A DNA stretch of 64,000 nt from Acidobacteriota bacterium (GCA_014189895.1 BJFQ01000004.1:1-64000); one strand, 5' to 3'. Counted from the first letter of the stretch, positions 1 to 9,125 are shown. A program made the numbers and translations. Notes: generated from the sequence alone by a model not told the origin.

Positions 1-66
1 CTCCGAGCTGAACTAGGACCAGAACTTTGTCAGATGCTGTACACTGGCCTCGAATTAGCTTAAGGA
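1..66 (+). other. Upstream codons of the RNase R reading frame, broken by TAA at 61-63
   Basis: Read in the same frame as the downstream RNase R segment, bases 1-60 give 20 sense codons, then TAA at 61-63, then GGA TTG AAG and the rest of the protein. The residues on both sides (..LYTGLELA, stop, GLKALRLARGAV..) resemble the continuous helix that precedes the R-x-x-R-GA motif in RNB-domain exonucleases. The simplest reading is that this stretch belongs to the same gene and that a CAA or GAA codon became TAA, by mutation or by sequence error. Confidence 0.6.
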
Positions 67-1158
67 TTGAAGGCCCTTAGACTAGCTCGTGGCGCTGTGA
101 ATCTGGCTAGTGAAGAAACCGAGTTCCATTTTGATGAAAACGGTAAAGTCAATCGAGCCAATCCCTATGATCGACACAACGCTCATAAGATGATCGAAGA
201 ATTTATGTTGCTAGCTAATGAAGCGGTCGCTCGTTACTTTAATGACAAAAAAATACCCACTATTTTTCGCATTCATGATGAGCCCGATCCCATCAAGCTA
301 GAAGTTTTTGCTAGCTTAGCTCGTGCCTTCGGACTCCTAGGCGTCCATGACGCCCCCACCCCCGATAATCTCAATCGATTACTCGATAAAGTTCGCGGAG
401 GCGCCCTCGAAGCCTTGATGAATACCATGTTGCTTCGATCACTTAAGCGAGCTGAGTATAGTGCCGACAACATAGGACACTCAGGACTCGCCTTGAAGGA
501 TTATCTTCACTTCACAAGTCCGATTCGTCGTTATCCCGACCTCATCGTGCACCGAAGTCTCAGAAAATCTTTAAGAAAAGATTCGTTTCCGGAGAATTTT
601 CATGACCAAGTCTCGAGTATTGCTCGAGAATGCAGTGACGCGGAACAGAAAGCTGTCGAAGCCGAACGAGAAAATATTCGTTGGAAAGCCTGCGATCTCA
701 TGCGTCCTTTCCTAGGTAAAACATTCAGTGGATTTGTTCAAGGCTTCTCTCCCAAGGCCATCTATATCCAATTACAGGATCCCTTTGTGGAGATTGGATC
801 TCCCATTGCGTCCTTAGGCTTAGGATTCAAGGTTGATGAGCACCGCACTAAACTGGTGGGCTCCAAAGGATCTGTAGTCATTGCGATCGGAGATTTTGTC
901 ACGATTGAACTAGCAGGGATCGATGAAGACCAACACCGTATTTTCGGATGGATTCTGGATGCCAAGGCGAAGGACGGCAAAGGAAAGACCTTCTCTTTCC
1001 AGCCCAATAAGAGCACACGCACGAATGATTTATTTGATAAAACAAAACGTCCTCTTGCCCGAAGCGGTAAATCAGGACGCCCGTGGTCTTCAAAAAAAGA
1101 AAAGCAGAAAGATCGTTCTTCGAGCCATCACAAAAAAGGCAGAAAAAAGAAACGCTAA
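67..1158 (+). CDS. rnr: RNase R/RNase II family 3'-5' exoribonuclease, C-terminal part (partial or interrupted)
   Basis: RNase R degrades RNA processively from the 3' end, including structured RNA. This segment holds the end of the RNB catalytic domain, with the conserved RGAVNL region at residues 8-13, IEEFMLLANEAVA at 43-55 and HFTSPIRRYPDL at 148-159. An S1-like RNA-binding domain follows at about 214-296, then a Lys/Arg-rich tail (about 297-363) typical of RNase R. The catalytic aspartate cluster and the cold-shock domains would lie before the window. TTG 67 is only the first possible start after the in-frame TAA at 61-63, and its AAGGA lies too close to act as a good Shine-Dalgarno site, so I do not think it is a natural start. 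The gene is either truncated by a nonsense codon or intact with a base error. ruvC follows after 19 nt. Confidence 0.85.
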   Translation: MKALRLARGAVNLASEETEFHFDENGKVNRANPYDRHNAHKMIEEFMLLANEAVARYFNDKKIPTIFRIHDEPDPIKLEVFASLARAFGLLGVHDAPTPDNLNRLLDKVRGGALEALMNTMLLRSLKRAEYSADNIGHSGLALKDYLHFTSPIRRYPDLIVHRSLRKSLRKDSFPENFHDQVSSIARECSDAEQKAVEAERENIRWKACDLMRPFLGKTFSGFVQGFSPKAIYIQLQDPFVEIGSPIASLGLGFKVDEHRTKLVGSKGSVVIAIGDFVTIELAGIDEDQHRIFGWILDAKAKDGKGKTFSFQPNKSTRTNDLFDKTKRPLARSGKSGRPWSSKKEKQKDRSSSHHKKGRKKKR

Positions 1159-1177
1159 GGGTTTATAGTCTAGGGTT

Positions 1178-1669
1178 ATGGCCATCAAACTAGCGAGACG
1201 ATGTTTAGGGGTAGATCCAGGATCTATTGCCTGTGGATGGGCTATTGTTGAGCACAAAGGTAATCAATTAATTCTCGTTGATTCTGGAGTGGTTCGCTCG
1301 AAAAGCAGCGAGACCTTCTCCAAGCGTTGCCTTAAGATTCATCAAGCCCTTGCTAAAGCCATTGAGAGTCATGAACCCACCTATATGGCCGTCGAATACC
1401 CCTTCGTAGAAAAAAATGCAGCCACGGCGATTAAATTGGGACAGATACGCGGAGCGATCCTGTTGACTGGGTCGTTATTTAATCTTGAAGTGGGGGATTA
1501 CAACCCCATGCAGATCAAAAAGGCCGTCAGCGGATATGGATGGGCGGGAAAAGACCAAGTAGGTAAGATGGTCAAATTTATTTTAAGCCTGAAAGAAGAA
1601 TTACCTGTCGATGCGGCTGATGCAGCAGCTGTTGCTATTGGTCATTTGATGGCGTCGCGCAGATCTTAA
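1178..1669 (+). CDS. ruvC: Crossover junction endodeoxyribonuclease RuvC
   Basis: RuvC resolves Holliday junctions by symmetric cleavage, working with the RuvAB branch-migration motor. The 163-residue protein has the usual length and the RNase H-like fold signature: GVDPGS with D13, AVEYPF with E73, and the C-terminal DAADA motif with D145 and D148, which together make the four metal-binding acids. The internal YNPMQIKKAV...GKDQV segment is also typical of the family. ruvA and ruvB are not in the window. It follows the RNase R segment closely, perhaps in one transcript, and faces the DUF255 gene with only 5 nt between stops. Confidence 0.95.
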   Translation: MAIKLARRCLGVDPGSIACGWAIVEHKGNQLILVDSGVVRSKSSETFSKRCLKIHQALAKAIESHEPTYMAVEYPFVEKNAATAIKLGQIRGAILLTGSLFNLEVGDYNPMQIKKAVSGYGWAGKDQVGKMVKFILSLKEELPVDAADAAAVAIGHLMASRRS

Positions 1670-1674
1670 AGCGA

Positions 1675-3669
1675 TCAGTATTTTTCAATTAATTTATTGA
1701 ACTCTTCAAGACGACTCAAGGGAATTGAACAGGTCTGTCCTTCACAGATATAGATGGAAGCCTCATTAGGCAAACCCTGTCGTCCTTGATAATGTGGAAG
1801 AGCTCCCGATGGCCCAACGATCAGGCTGAGTTGAGGTAAGTACTTCTGATTAAGGGATGCTAACGCTCCCACAATCAAAGGATGTTCAGGATCACCCACC
1901 ATAATAATTTCAAGAGAAGGTTTGAGATAGTTATCGAGCACCGAGAGCATCCCCAGCATTGCTCGAGGTCGTTGCTCTAACCATTTTCCGCAGACTTTAA
2001 AAGATTGTTCGATCATCTGAAGATAGGTCGTCTGGTTAAAGTATCTCGAAAGCCTCAGGAGGGCTTTCAGGGCTTGGGAGTTGGGACTTGGAATGGCTTG
2101 GTCATAGACATTCTTGATGGAAAAAAGTGTATCGGACCGTTGGGGATCATTAGAATAGAATCCCCCTAGTTCTTGGTCATAAAATTTACTCACTAAACAT
2201 TCAACGAGTGCCTGGGCTTGATAAAGTCGCTGTTCATCATGATTCGCTTCATAAAGATCAATCAGGCCGTTGGCTACAAAAGCATAATCTTCAGAGAATC
2301 CTAAAGTGTGGCGTTGGCCTTTACGATAAACCCGATAAAGATTAGAGCCATCCCAGAGTTCTCTCATCACAAAATCAGCTATTTTGTGTGCTTGATTGAG
2401 ATAAATCTTTCGATTCGTCACTCGATACCCTTTCGCAAAGGCTGAAAGAGCTAACCCGTTCCAAGATGCCAGTATTTTGTCATCGCGATGGGGTCGAATA
2501 CGTTGATTACGGTAGCGCAGGAGCTTTTCTTTGCAGGATTTCTCTTTTTCTTTGTCGAGTTGAGCCCCTCCCCTTCCGGTGAAGCGATGAAGGATGTTAT
2601 GTTCTTCAAAATTTCCTTGAGGCGTGACGCCATAGACGCGCATAAAAACCTTAGCGTCCGCACCTAAGCACTTTTCAATTTCTTCCTGGGTAAAAACATA
2701 AAACTTTCCTTCCACGCCTTCACTATCGGCATCTTCCGAGGAGTAAATGCCTCCCCCAGGGTCGGCCATATCATTTAAAAGGTAATCGAGCGTCTCCTCG
2801 GCAATGACTCGGTAGCCTGGCTGTCCTGACCTCATGTAACCATCGAAATAAATAGAGGCTAATTGAGCATTGTCGTAGAGCATTTTTTCAAAATGCGGTA
2901 CGAGCCATCGTCGGTCGGTCGAATATCGGGCAAACCCGCCCGCTAGGTGATCAAAGAGGCCCCCTTCCCACATGGCATCCAAGGTTTTAAAGGCCATGGC
3001 CTGATAGGCGGCTCCGTTGTGTTTGAAAATAAGATCAATGGCCATCTGTTGAGGAAACTTGGGAGCCGATCCGAAACCTCCCCACTCCTCATCAAATTCC
3101 TGAGCTAGCTGCTTAATCGCTTGGTCAACCCCCTTTGAGTCGAGAGGGACATTGGCTCCTTCGGGTGTAGACATTTTTTTCATTTCTGAAACGAGTTCGT
3201 CTGCTTGAAGTTTTAAATCTTTAGATTTTTCAGACCAAAGCACCTCAATATTCTCTAGCAACTGAATAAACCCAGGCATACCCTGTCGAGGTTCTCGTGG
3301 GAAATAAGTTCCTCCAAAAAAGGGCTTTAGATCAGGGGTGAGCCATACACTCATTGGCCATCCGCCTCTTCGGGTAATCAGTTGAACGGCATCCATATAG
3401 AGATCATCTAAATCTGGCCGCTCTTCACGATCTACCTTGATGGATACAAACCCACGATTTAAGACCGTGGCCACCTCATCGTTCTCGAAAGACTCATGTT
3501 CCATCACATGGCACCAATGACAGGCGCTATAGCCAATGGACAAGAAGATGGGTTTATTCTCGCTACGAGCTTTGGCCAAGGCCTCTTCGGACCAAGGGTA
3601 CCAATCCACAGGGTTATTAGCGTGCTGAATCAGGTAGGGGCTAAGGCTCTGGCTCAATCGATTGGGCAT
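1675..3669 (-). CDS. Thioredoxin domain-containing protein, DUF255/YyaL (SPATA20-like) family
   Basis: This 664-residue protein belongs to the widespread family with an N-terminal thioredoxin-like domain (DUF255) followed by an (alpha/alpha)6-barrel resembling glycosidases and epimerases. The N-terminus shows NPVDWYPW at about 20-27 and the CHWCHVM redox motif with C50 and C53. [11 protein letters not shown] and GGTYFP follow. The helical-barrel part fills the rest, with GGF/GGG-containing helices. The length is normal and the protein looks intact. There is no signal peptide, so it is probably cytoplasmic. Its biochemical role is not settled in the family; a redox or folding-related function is often suggested. 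It is transcribed away from rpsP, with a shared intergenic region upstream. Confidence 0.9.
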   Translation of the reverse strand: MPNRLSQSLSPYLIQHANNPVDWYPWSEEALAKARSENKPIFLSIGYSACHWCHVMEHESFENDEVATVLNRGFVSIKVDREERPDLDDLYMDAVQLITRRGGWPMSVWLTPDLKPFFGGTYFPREPRQGMPGFIQLLENIEVLWSEKSKDLKLQADELVSEMKKMSTPEGANVPLDSKGVDQAIKQLAQEFDEEWGGFGSAPKFPQQMAIDLIFKHNGAAYQAMAFKTLDAMWEGGLFDHLAGGFARYSTDRRWLVPHFEKMLYDNAQLASIYFDGYMRSGQPGYRVIAEETLDYLLNDMADPGGGIYSSEDADSEGVEGKFYVFTQEEIEKCLGADAKVFMRVYGVTPQGNFEEHNILHRFTGRGGAQLDKEKEKSCKEKLLRYRNQRIRPHRDDKILASWNGLALSAFAKGYRVTNRKIYLNQAHKIADFVMRELWDGSNLYRVYRKGQRHTLGFSEDYAFVANGLIDLYEANHDEQRLYQAQALVECLVSKFYDQELGGFYSNDPQRSDTLFSIKNVYDQAIPSPNSQALKALLRLSRYFNQTTYLQMIEQSFKVCGKWLEQRPRAMLGMLSVLDNYLKPSLEIIMVGDPEHPLIVGALASLNQKYLPQLSLIVGPSGALPHYQGRQGLPNEASIYICEGQTCSIPLSRLEEFNKLIEKY

Positions 3670-3739
3670 AAACGGGGTGGATCCTAGATAGGATTAGAGG
3701 CTCCTTTTATAGTCTCACGCGTGATTCTTAGGATCTTTA

Positions 3740-3763
3740 GGCTCTTTCGACTTGGAAAGAGCC
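3740..3763 (+). promoter_or_regulatory. Stem-loop in the rpsP leader
   Basis: GGCTCTTTC (3740-3748) and GAAAGAGCC (3755-3763) form a perfect 9-bp stem with a 6-nt loop, 36 nt before the rpsP start. No clear U-tract follows, so it is probably not a simple terminator. A leader structure or an operator shared with the divergent DUF255 gene are both possible; the function is inference. Confidence 0.45.
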
Positions 3764-3799
3764 ATTTCCTTGGGTAAACTAAGAAGTTCAGGAGACTCA

Positions 3800-4042
3800 A
3801 TGCTGTCTATACGATTAGCCCGAAATGGCACTAAAAAGAAACCTTTTTATCAAATCGTGGTTTCTGAAAATGCCCAAATTCCAACCAGTCAATCCATTGA
3901 AGTTTTGGGTTATGTAAACCCTAAAAATGATTCCCCCGAAGGGACTAAAATTGATATTGAACGAGCCAAAATTTGGATTGCCAAAGGTGCTAAGCCTTCC
4001 GAGTCTGTGGCTGAACTTTTCAAGAGACATTCTATTATCTAA
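3800..4042 (+). CDS. rpsP: 30S ribosomal protein S16
   Basis: S16 is a small-subunit protein that binds 16S rRNA early in assembly. The start at ATG 3800 is supported by AGGAG at 3790-3794 and gives the normal length of 80 residues beginning MLSIRLARNG. The frame stays open upstream, but that extension has no family counterpart. The N-terminal RLARNGTKKKPFYQIVV and the GYVNP motif are diagnostic. It is followed by a terminator-like hairpin and then rimM, which is the usual partner. Confidence 0.96.
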   Translation: MLSIRLARNGTKKKPFYQIVVSENAQIPTSQSIEVLGYVNPKNDSPEGTKIDIERAKIWIAKGAKPSESVAELFKRHSII

Positions 4043-4061
4043 TCGCTCTGTATTATCTTTC

Positions 4062-4088
4062 AAAGAGGCTGGGGTTCCCGGCCTTTTT
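4062..4088 (+). terminator. Rho-independent terminator or attenuator between rpsP and rimM
   Basis: AGGCTGGG (4066-4073) pairs with CCCGGCCT (4077-4084), with one T-G wobble and a 3-nt loop, and runs into TTTTT (4084-4088). Flanking A and T bases can extend the stem. It lies 23 nt after the rpsP stop and 38 nt before the rimM start, so it should lower rimM transcription relative to rpsP. Confidence 0.65.
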
Positions 4089-4122
4089 ACTTTAGGGTCT
4101 CCATGAACTCAGAAGTTTCCTC

Positions 4123-4668
4123 GTGATTCTCGTTGGTAAGATCACCAAGGTCCAAGGACTTAAAGGTGAACTCATTCTTTATGCCACGACGGACCACCCC
4201 TCGCTGCTGCCTCATCGACATGGTCTCGTCCTAGGCCCACCCAATGTTGATTGGAGCGACGTCAGTCCTGATCATCGTGCGATTCCTTGCCAAGTGGCGA
4301 ATGTCCGGGAGCAAAAAAACAAGCCCTGTATTCGATTAAATGGATTTGATGATCGAACCTCGGTGGAGCCCTTTGTCGGTATGAGTCTTTGGATGCCAGA
4401 AGATCAAGTTTCCCTGTCTCCAGGAGAAAGTTTCCGCCATGAGTGGGTCGGCTTACCTGTGACGCTATCCAATGGATCCATTGTGGGCCACGTTCTTCGA
4501 TTGGAGTCGACGCCTATGGGTTATGACATGGTCGTGGTTCAACCTGAACAGTCGAAATCTACTCTTCTGATTCCTTATATCAAGAAGTGGTGGAAAGTGG
4601 ATTTGTCCCAGCGATTGCTACAAGTCGATCCTCCCGAGGGTTTGGTCGATCAGAGCTTGGACGAGTAG
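4123..4668 (+). CDS. rimM: Ribosome maturation factor RimM
   Basis: RimM binds S19 in the 30S head and helps 16S rRNA processing. The 181-residue protein starts with the RimM beta-barrel signature ILVGKITKVQGLKGEL and ends with the PRC-barrel domain (..GHVLRLE...LLIPYIKKWWKVDL..). The start is GTG 4123. An ATG at 4103 is in another frame and opens a 7-codon reading frame that ends in TGA overlapping this GTG. trmD and rplS, which often follow, are absent; the gene converges on sppA with 2 nt between stops. Confidence 0.92.
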   Translation: MILVGKITKVQGLKGELILYATTDHPSLLPHRHGLVLGPPNVDWSDVSPDHRAIPCQVANVREQKNKPCIRLNGFDDRTSVEPFVGMSLWMPEDQVSLSPGESFRHEWVGLPVTLSNGSIVGHVLRLESTPMGYDMVVVQPEQSKSTLLIPYIKKWWKVDLSQRLLQVDPPEGLVDQSLDE

Positions 4669-4670
4669 GT

Positions 4671-6464
4671 TTATTTTAGGTTGAGATCGAAGGGAACTCG
4701 AGCATAAATATCGTTGGGATCATTTAGGGCATTGAGCCAGTTGATTTGATTCTTAATCTGCCGAGCGATCTCAGAGAAGTTTCCTGTACCCATAGGCTCT
4801 TCTTTTTTACCCAAAGATTCGAAAATTTTGTTGAAACCACCTTTGGGAGGTTGTGGATAATCGATTTGATAATCATCACCTAATTTCGAGATGAGGACCG
4901 CGTGATCAATCGCTTGACCTAATCCTCCAAGTTCATCGACCAAGCCCAATTTGATGGCTTCTTTACCCGACCAAATTCGACCTTGGGCAATTTCATTAAC
5001 AAATTCAGGCTTGAGGCGTCGACCCTCTGAAACCTTACGAATAAATTCGCTATAGATCATATCGACACTAGTTTGAATACGAGCAAGCTCAGCCTCCGTC
5101 TTAGGCCGGGATAAAGTTTGCATCGCTCCTAATTTAGATGTCTGGACGCTGTCCCAAGTGATACCGACCGAATTGGCTAATCTTTTCACATTTGGTAAGA
5201 GACCAAAAACGCCGATGGATCCAGTGATGGTATTGGGCTCAGCAAAAATACGATTGGAATAGGCCGAAATCCAATAACCTCCTGAAGCTGCGACGTAACC
5301 CATGGAGACCACCACAGGCTTCTCTTTTTGGATTAAAATAATTTCCCGTTGGATCAAGTCTGAAGCAACGGCACTTCCCCCGGGGCTGTTAACTCTCAGT
5401 ACAACCGCTTTCACGGCGGGGTCCATACGGAGCCGACGTAATTGTCGGCTGAGAGAATTACCTCCGATTTGGGTGCTCGAACCGTTGCCGTCAACGATTT
5501 CGCCTTCAGCAAAGACAATAGCGATTCTGTTTTTACTCTCACGGGGGGCGGCATCTTCGACGTCTACATCGAGATAACGCTGCAATGAGACTTGATTAAA
5601 AGCCTTGTCCGATTCCTTTTTGCCTGTGAGTTTTTTCAGTTCATTCAGAACCTCATCATAATTTTTAATCTCATCGATAATGCCAACTGACTTAGCCTCG
5701 CTAGCCAACAAGAAACCTTTTTGATCAGCAATGGCTTGGATCTGTTCAGGTTGAAGTTTGCGATCTGAGCCGATGACGAGTTTCCATTCAGACCATATAT
5801 CAGAAAGCATCTTACTAATCTGTTCCCTATTGGCATCACTCATTTTATTGGTAATAAAAGGCTCGACGGCGGCCTTGAATTTTCCTACACGCGTAACTTG
5901 AACTTCGATGCCATATTTCTTGAAAGCATCCCCATAAAACATAGGCTCTGCGACTAAGCCCGTCATATCAACTGCACCCATCGGATCGAGGTAGAGATGA
6001 GAGGCTCCGGCCACTAGCATTAAATCAGACTTTGACCATCCAGTGTTATAGGCGTAGATAGGTTTTTTAGCCTTGAACCGACCTAGGGCTTGTCGAATCT
6101 CCAACAGGGCGGCGGGGCCTGATCCATAATTCTCTGAGACTAGGTTACCTTCTAGATAAAGGGCTAAAATACGGTCGTCTTTCGCTGCTTTATCGAGTCC
6201 TTGAATAATCTGAGTCATGGATAACGAATTAGAACCCCCCTGACCTGTTAATTCTCTCTCGAGGCCGCCGAAAGGATCATCTTCCTGCTGGGCTTCCGTT
6301 ATATTGTTATTCATTTTGAATATGAGAACGGTTTTGTCTTTGATATTTACTTCATTTTCATCGCCAGCCATCACACCTACAGTGATGAATCCACAAACCG
6401 TCATTGAGACGATAACTACAAAAGCTGCTAGTGTAGCCAAAAAGGTTTTTAAGAAGCTTTTCAT
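4671..6464 (-). CDS. sppA: Signal peptide peptidase SppA, 67-kDa type (protease IV)
   Basis: SppA is a membrane-anchored serine protease that degrades signal peptides after their release. The 597-residue protein has an N-terminal membrane segment at about 8-33 and two tandem ClpP-like domains, the long form known from E. coli. The Ser/Lys dyad is visible: K197 in VGKFKAAVEPF of the first domain and S394 in AASGGYW of the second. RVNSPGGSA at about 357-365 supports the assignment. ATG 6464 is preceded by a strong GAGGAG. It is transcribed divergently from the bacilliredoxin gene. Confidence 0.94.
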   Translation of the reverse strand: MKSFLKTFLATLAAFVVIVSMTVCGFITVGVMAGDENEVNIKDKTVLIFKMNNNITEAQQEDDPFGGLERELTGQGGSNSLSMTQIIQGLDKAAKDDRILALYLEGNLVSENYGSGPAALLEIRQALGRFKAKKPIYAYNTGWSKSDLMLVAGASHLYLDPMGAVDMTGLVAEPMFYGDAFKKYGIEVQVTRVGKFKAAVEPFITNKMSDANREQISKMLSDIWSEWKLVIGSDRKLQPEQIQAIADQKGFLLASEAKSVGIIDEIKNYDEVLNELKKLTGKKESDKAFNQVSLQRYLDVDVEDAAPRESKNRIAIVFAEGEIVDGNGSSTQIGGNSLSRQLRRLRMDPAVKAVVLRVNSPGGSAVASDLIQREIILIQKEKPVVVSMGYVAASGGYWISAYSNRIFAEPNTITGSIGVFGLLPNVKRLANSVGITWDSVQTSKLGAMQTLSRPKTEAELARIQTSVDMIYSEFIRKVSEGRRLKPEFVNEIAQGRIWSGKEAIKLGLVDELGGLGQAIDHAVLISKLGDDYQIDYPQPPKGGFNKIFESLGKKEEPMGTGNFSEIARQIKNQINWLNALNDPNDIYARVPFDLNLK

Positions 6465-6574
6465 GCGTTTCTCCTCAAGATTAGGCCTGTAAGATAAATA
6501 GTTTATAACGCATGTAGCCCCAACTAACGAGAGGCAGGGTAGACGGAGGCTTTATTCGCCTAATCGGAGTCTAT

Positions 6575-6593
6575 TTTGGCCTAATTGGCCAAA
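6575..6593. repeat. Inverted repeat in the sppA/bacilliredoxin intergenic region
   Basis: TTTGGCC (6575-6581) and GGCCAAA (6587-6593) are perfect arms around TAATT. The motif GCCTAAT occurs here and again about 20 bases upstream. It lies 40-58 bases before the bacilliredoxin start and could be a regulator site or a small mRNA hairpin; neither can be shown from sequence. Confidence 0.35.
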
Positions 6594-6632
6594 GGCACTA
6601 GGTTAGAATTAGGAGCAGCAAGGAGATGGAAG

Positions 6633-7055
6633 ATGTCGAACTACCCTGAAAATATGGTCACCCCTATGAGGCAAGAACTCGTTCAGGCTGGATTTATGGA
6701 ACTTATGAATTCTCAACAGGTCGAGCAAGCACTTAACCAAAAAGGCTTAACTCTTTTGGTGGTTAATAGTGTCTGTGGATGCGCCGCAGCAGGCGCCCGC
6801 CCTGGCGTGCTTCATGCACTCAAAGAAGGTCTTAAGTTTGATCATTTAGCAACAGTTTTCGCCGGTATGGAGAAAGAAGCTACCTCTAAAGCTCGTGAAT
6901 ATTTTGAAGGAGTCTCTCCGACGTCACCCCAGGCAGCTATTCTTGAGAACGGTCAGTTAAAATTCCTCATGCAGCGTCCCGATTTTCTAGGCAGAAGCCC
7001 TGAAGAAATTGCCTCCACACTCAAAAAAGCCTATCAAGATCTCGCGCGCGGTTAA
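6633..7055 (+). CDS. Bacilliredoxin, BrxA/BrxB (YphP/YqiW, DUF1094) family
   Basis: Bacilliredoxins are small thioredoxin-fold proteins that in Bacillus remove bacillithiol from protein cysteines. The 140-residue product matches the family in length and has the characteristic CGC motif at residues 48-50 within VVNSVCGCAAAGARP, followed by TVFAGMEKEAT and AREYFEG. ATG 6633 has AAGGAG at 6620-6625; the longer open frame adds 16 residues without family support. Whether this organism makes bacillithiol is unknown, so the thiol substrate is open. It is a single gene that faces the E1 gene on the other strand. Confidence 0.9.
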   Translation: MSNYPENMVTPMRQELVQAGFMELMNSQQVEQALNQKGLTLLVVNSVCGCAAAGARPGVLHALKEGLKFDHLATVFAGMEKEATSKAREYFEGVSPTSPQAAILENGQLKFLMQRPDFLGRSPEEIASTLKKAYQDLARG

Positions 7056-7058
7056 AAA

Positions 7059-9125
7059 TTAGAAGACAAGTGTTTGACGAATTGTCTTAAGTACTTTCTC
7101 TGTATTGGGGAGTACTGCTCTTTCGAGTATCCGATTGAACCCGACCGGAGTGAATTCACTTCCAACGCGCTCGATTGGTGCATCGAGCCAAGAGAAAGCT
7201 TTCGACGCAATTAAAGCAGCCAGCTCTCCTCCGAATCCTCCAAAGACTTTGTCTTCGTGAGTGATAACGACCCGATGGGTCTTTTCGATGGATTGAAGAA
7301 TCGTTTCCTCATCTAAAGGTGACAAACTTCGGAGATCAATCACCTCAATCGAGTATCCTTCTGATTCAAGGACCTGGGCGGCTTCTAGCGCAAAATGAAC
7401 AGCCGTGCCATAAGCGAGTACCGTCAAATCTTCTCCGGACTTACGAATTTTGGCTTTTCCAAAGGGGACTGCAAAGTTATAAGGGATGGGGGCATAAGCC
7501 AATTTGGAATTATAAAGAAATTTGGGCTCGAGGTACAGGGTTGGACCTTCGGATCTCATGGCCGTCCTTAAGAGGCCCGCTGCATCATCGGCAAAAGCAG
7601 GAACAACGACTCGTATACCCGGCAAAGTGGTCAACCAACCTTCGATATTTTGTGAATGATAGAGCCCGCCACCGATATATCCTCCGCTTGCTAAACGAAT
7701 GGTGACATTAGGAGAGAATTGTCCATTCGTTCTCCAGTATTCATGACTCATCTCGACAATCTGTTCGGCACCGGGCCAAATATAGTCAGCAAATTCAGCG
7801 CCTTCTACCACAACGCGTATTTTATTGTTGAATCGGCTAAACCCATTGGCAGTTCCTACAATAAAGTCTTCGGCTATCGGTGCATTAAAAACTCTTTTGA
7901 TACCAAATTCTTGTTGCATACCCTTCGATACATTGAAAATACCCCCCTTATCTTGATTGGCCATATCTTGACCCCAGATATAGGTGTCTGGATTAGCCCT
8001 GAACTCTTCTTTGAGCGTCTGATTAAGGGCTTGGATCATACTGATGGGATTCTCGGAGGACGTGTGATCTCCGGTGGGGTACTCAGAGGAGACCCAGCTC
8101 TCGGGGCAAACGAATTTAAAGATGGATTGAGGATCGGGATTGGGAGCCCTCATAGCTCGATCGTGAGCCTCATTGTGCTTATGCGCGTTACTTATTTCGA
8201 TAGATTGAAGTGTTGACTCAGCGATACCTTGGTCTAAGCAAAACTTTCTAAATTTAGGTAGGGGATCGGATTGTTTAGCTTCAGCTAGTTCTTCGACCGA
8301 TCGATAGAGTTCATGGCGATCGGAATTAGAATGCGATCCGATCCGAACGCAATGCGCATACACCATGGCAGGGCCTCGGCCTGATCGGATGTATTCGATG
8401 GCTAAGTCTAGAGCTTCTTTTGAGGCCAAAGGATCAAGCCCGTCACATTTTTTAATGAAAAGATTAAGAAGGCCTAAAAAATTATCTGAGAGATCAATAT
8501 TCGCAGACTGATCTTTCTTGGGAACAGAAATGCCGTAGCCATTGTCTTGCACGATAAAGATTACCGGGAGTTGTTCTCGATCTGCCCCAATGATCGCTTC
8601 ATAACAATAACCTTCTGAGAGGCTTGATTCTCCCTGGCTGCAAAAAACAATGGCATCTGAGTCATAATTTTTAACGGCACGGGCCAATCCTGTTGCATGC
8701 TGAGCATGATTGCCCGTTAGGCTTGAAACATTTTGAATACCGATAGAAGGTTTAGCGAAATGGTTGCTCATGTGGCGTCCGCCACTAGCCGGATCTGTCG
8801 CTTTGGAGATCCCGTTCAGAATAATGTCTTCAGGGGTCAGTCCAGCGGCGAGACAGGTGGTAAGGTCTCGATAATAGGGAAAGAGGAAGTCTTTCCCTGG
8901 ACGAAAAGATAGGCCGAGAGCCAATTGGATACCATCGTGGCCAGCGCTGGGGGCATGATAAGACCAACCGATGGCCTGTTTGAGATAATTAGGAGCCTTA
9001 TCGTCAAGGACACGACCCATATGCATAAGTTCGTACCAACGAATTAATTCGTCCTGGGACAAGACCTTAGAATTTTTCTGAGATTTGCCTTTAGACAATG
9101 CACCCTCACAAAAATAGAACTTCAT
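7059..9125 (-). CDS. 2-oxo acid dehydrogenase E1, fused alpha and beta subunits (copy 1)
   Basis: E1 uses thiamine diphosphate to decarboxylate a 2-oxo acid and acylate the lipoyl group of E2. This 688-residue protein joins the alpha subunit (about 1-340) to the beta subunit (about 365-688). The alpha part has PYYRD, the DPASGGRHMSNH region and a thiamine-diphosphate motif running from GESSLSEG to DNGYGIS. The beta part has GQDM, NAPIAEDFIVG and VVTHEDKVFGGFG-like sequence. ATG 9125 has no clear Shine-Dalgarno site; TTG 9098, with GAGGG just before it, is an alternative start. The substrate could be pyruvate or branched-chain 2-oxo acids. No E2 or E3 gene is nearby. A second fused copy lies at 17092-19218. 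Confidence 0.88.
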   Translation of the reverse strand: MKFYFCEGALSKGKSQKNSKVLSQDELIRWYELMHMGRVLDDKAPNYLKQAIGWSYHAPSAGHDGIQLALGLSFRPGKDFLFPYYRDLTTCLAAGLTPEDIILNGISKATDPASGGRHMSNHFAKPSIGIQNVSSLTGNHAQHATGLARAVKNYDSDAIVFCSQGESSLSEGYCYEAIIGADREQLPVIFIVQDNGYGISVPKKDQSANIDLSDNFLGLLNLFIKKCDGLDPLASKEALDLAIEYIRSGRGPAMVYAHCVRIGSHSNSDRHELYRSVEELAEAKQSDPLPKFRKFCLDQGIAESTLQSIEISNAHKHNEAHDRAMRAPNPDPQSIFKFVCPESWVSSEYPTGDHTSSENPISMIQALNQTLKEEFRANPDTYIWGQDMANQDKGGIFNVSKGMQQEFGIKRVFNAPIAEDFIVGTANGFSRFNNKIRVVVEGAEFADYIWPGAEQIVEMSHEYWRTNGQFSPNVTIRLASGGYIGGGLYHSQNIEGWLTTLPGIRVVVPAFADDAAGLLRTAMRSEGPTLYLEPKFLYNSKLAYAPIPYNFAVPFGKAKIRKSGEDLTVLAYGTAVHFALEAAQVLESEGYSIEVIDLRSLSPLDEETILQSIEKTHRVVITHEDKVFGGFGGELAALIASKAFSWLDAPIERVGSEFTPVGFNRILERAVLPNTEKVLKTIRQTLVF

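Noticed and set aside
61-63. Readthrough or recoding of TAA in the RNase R frame
   Set aside because: TAA is a normal stop in many genes of this window and there is no sign of special context, so mutation or error is more likely.
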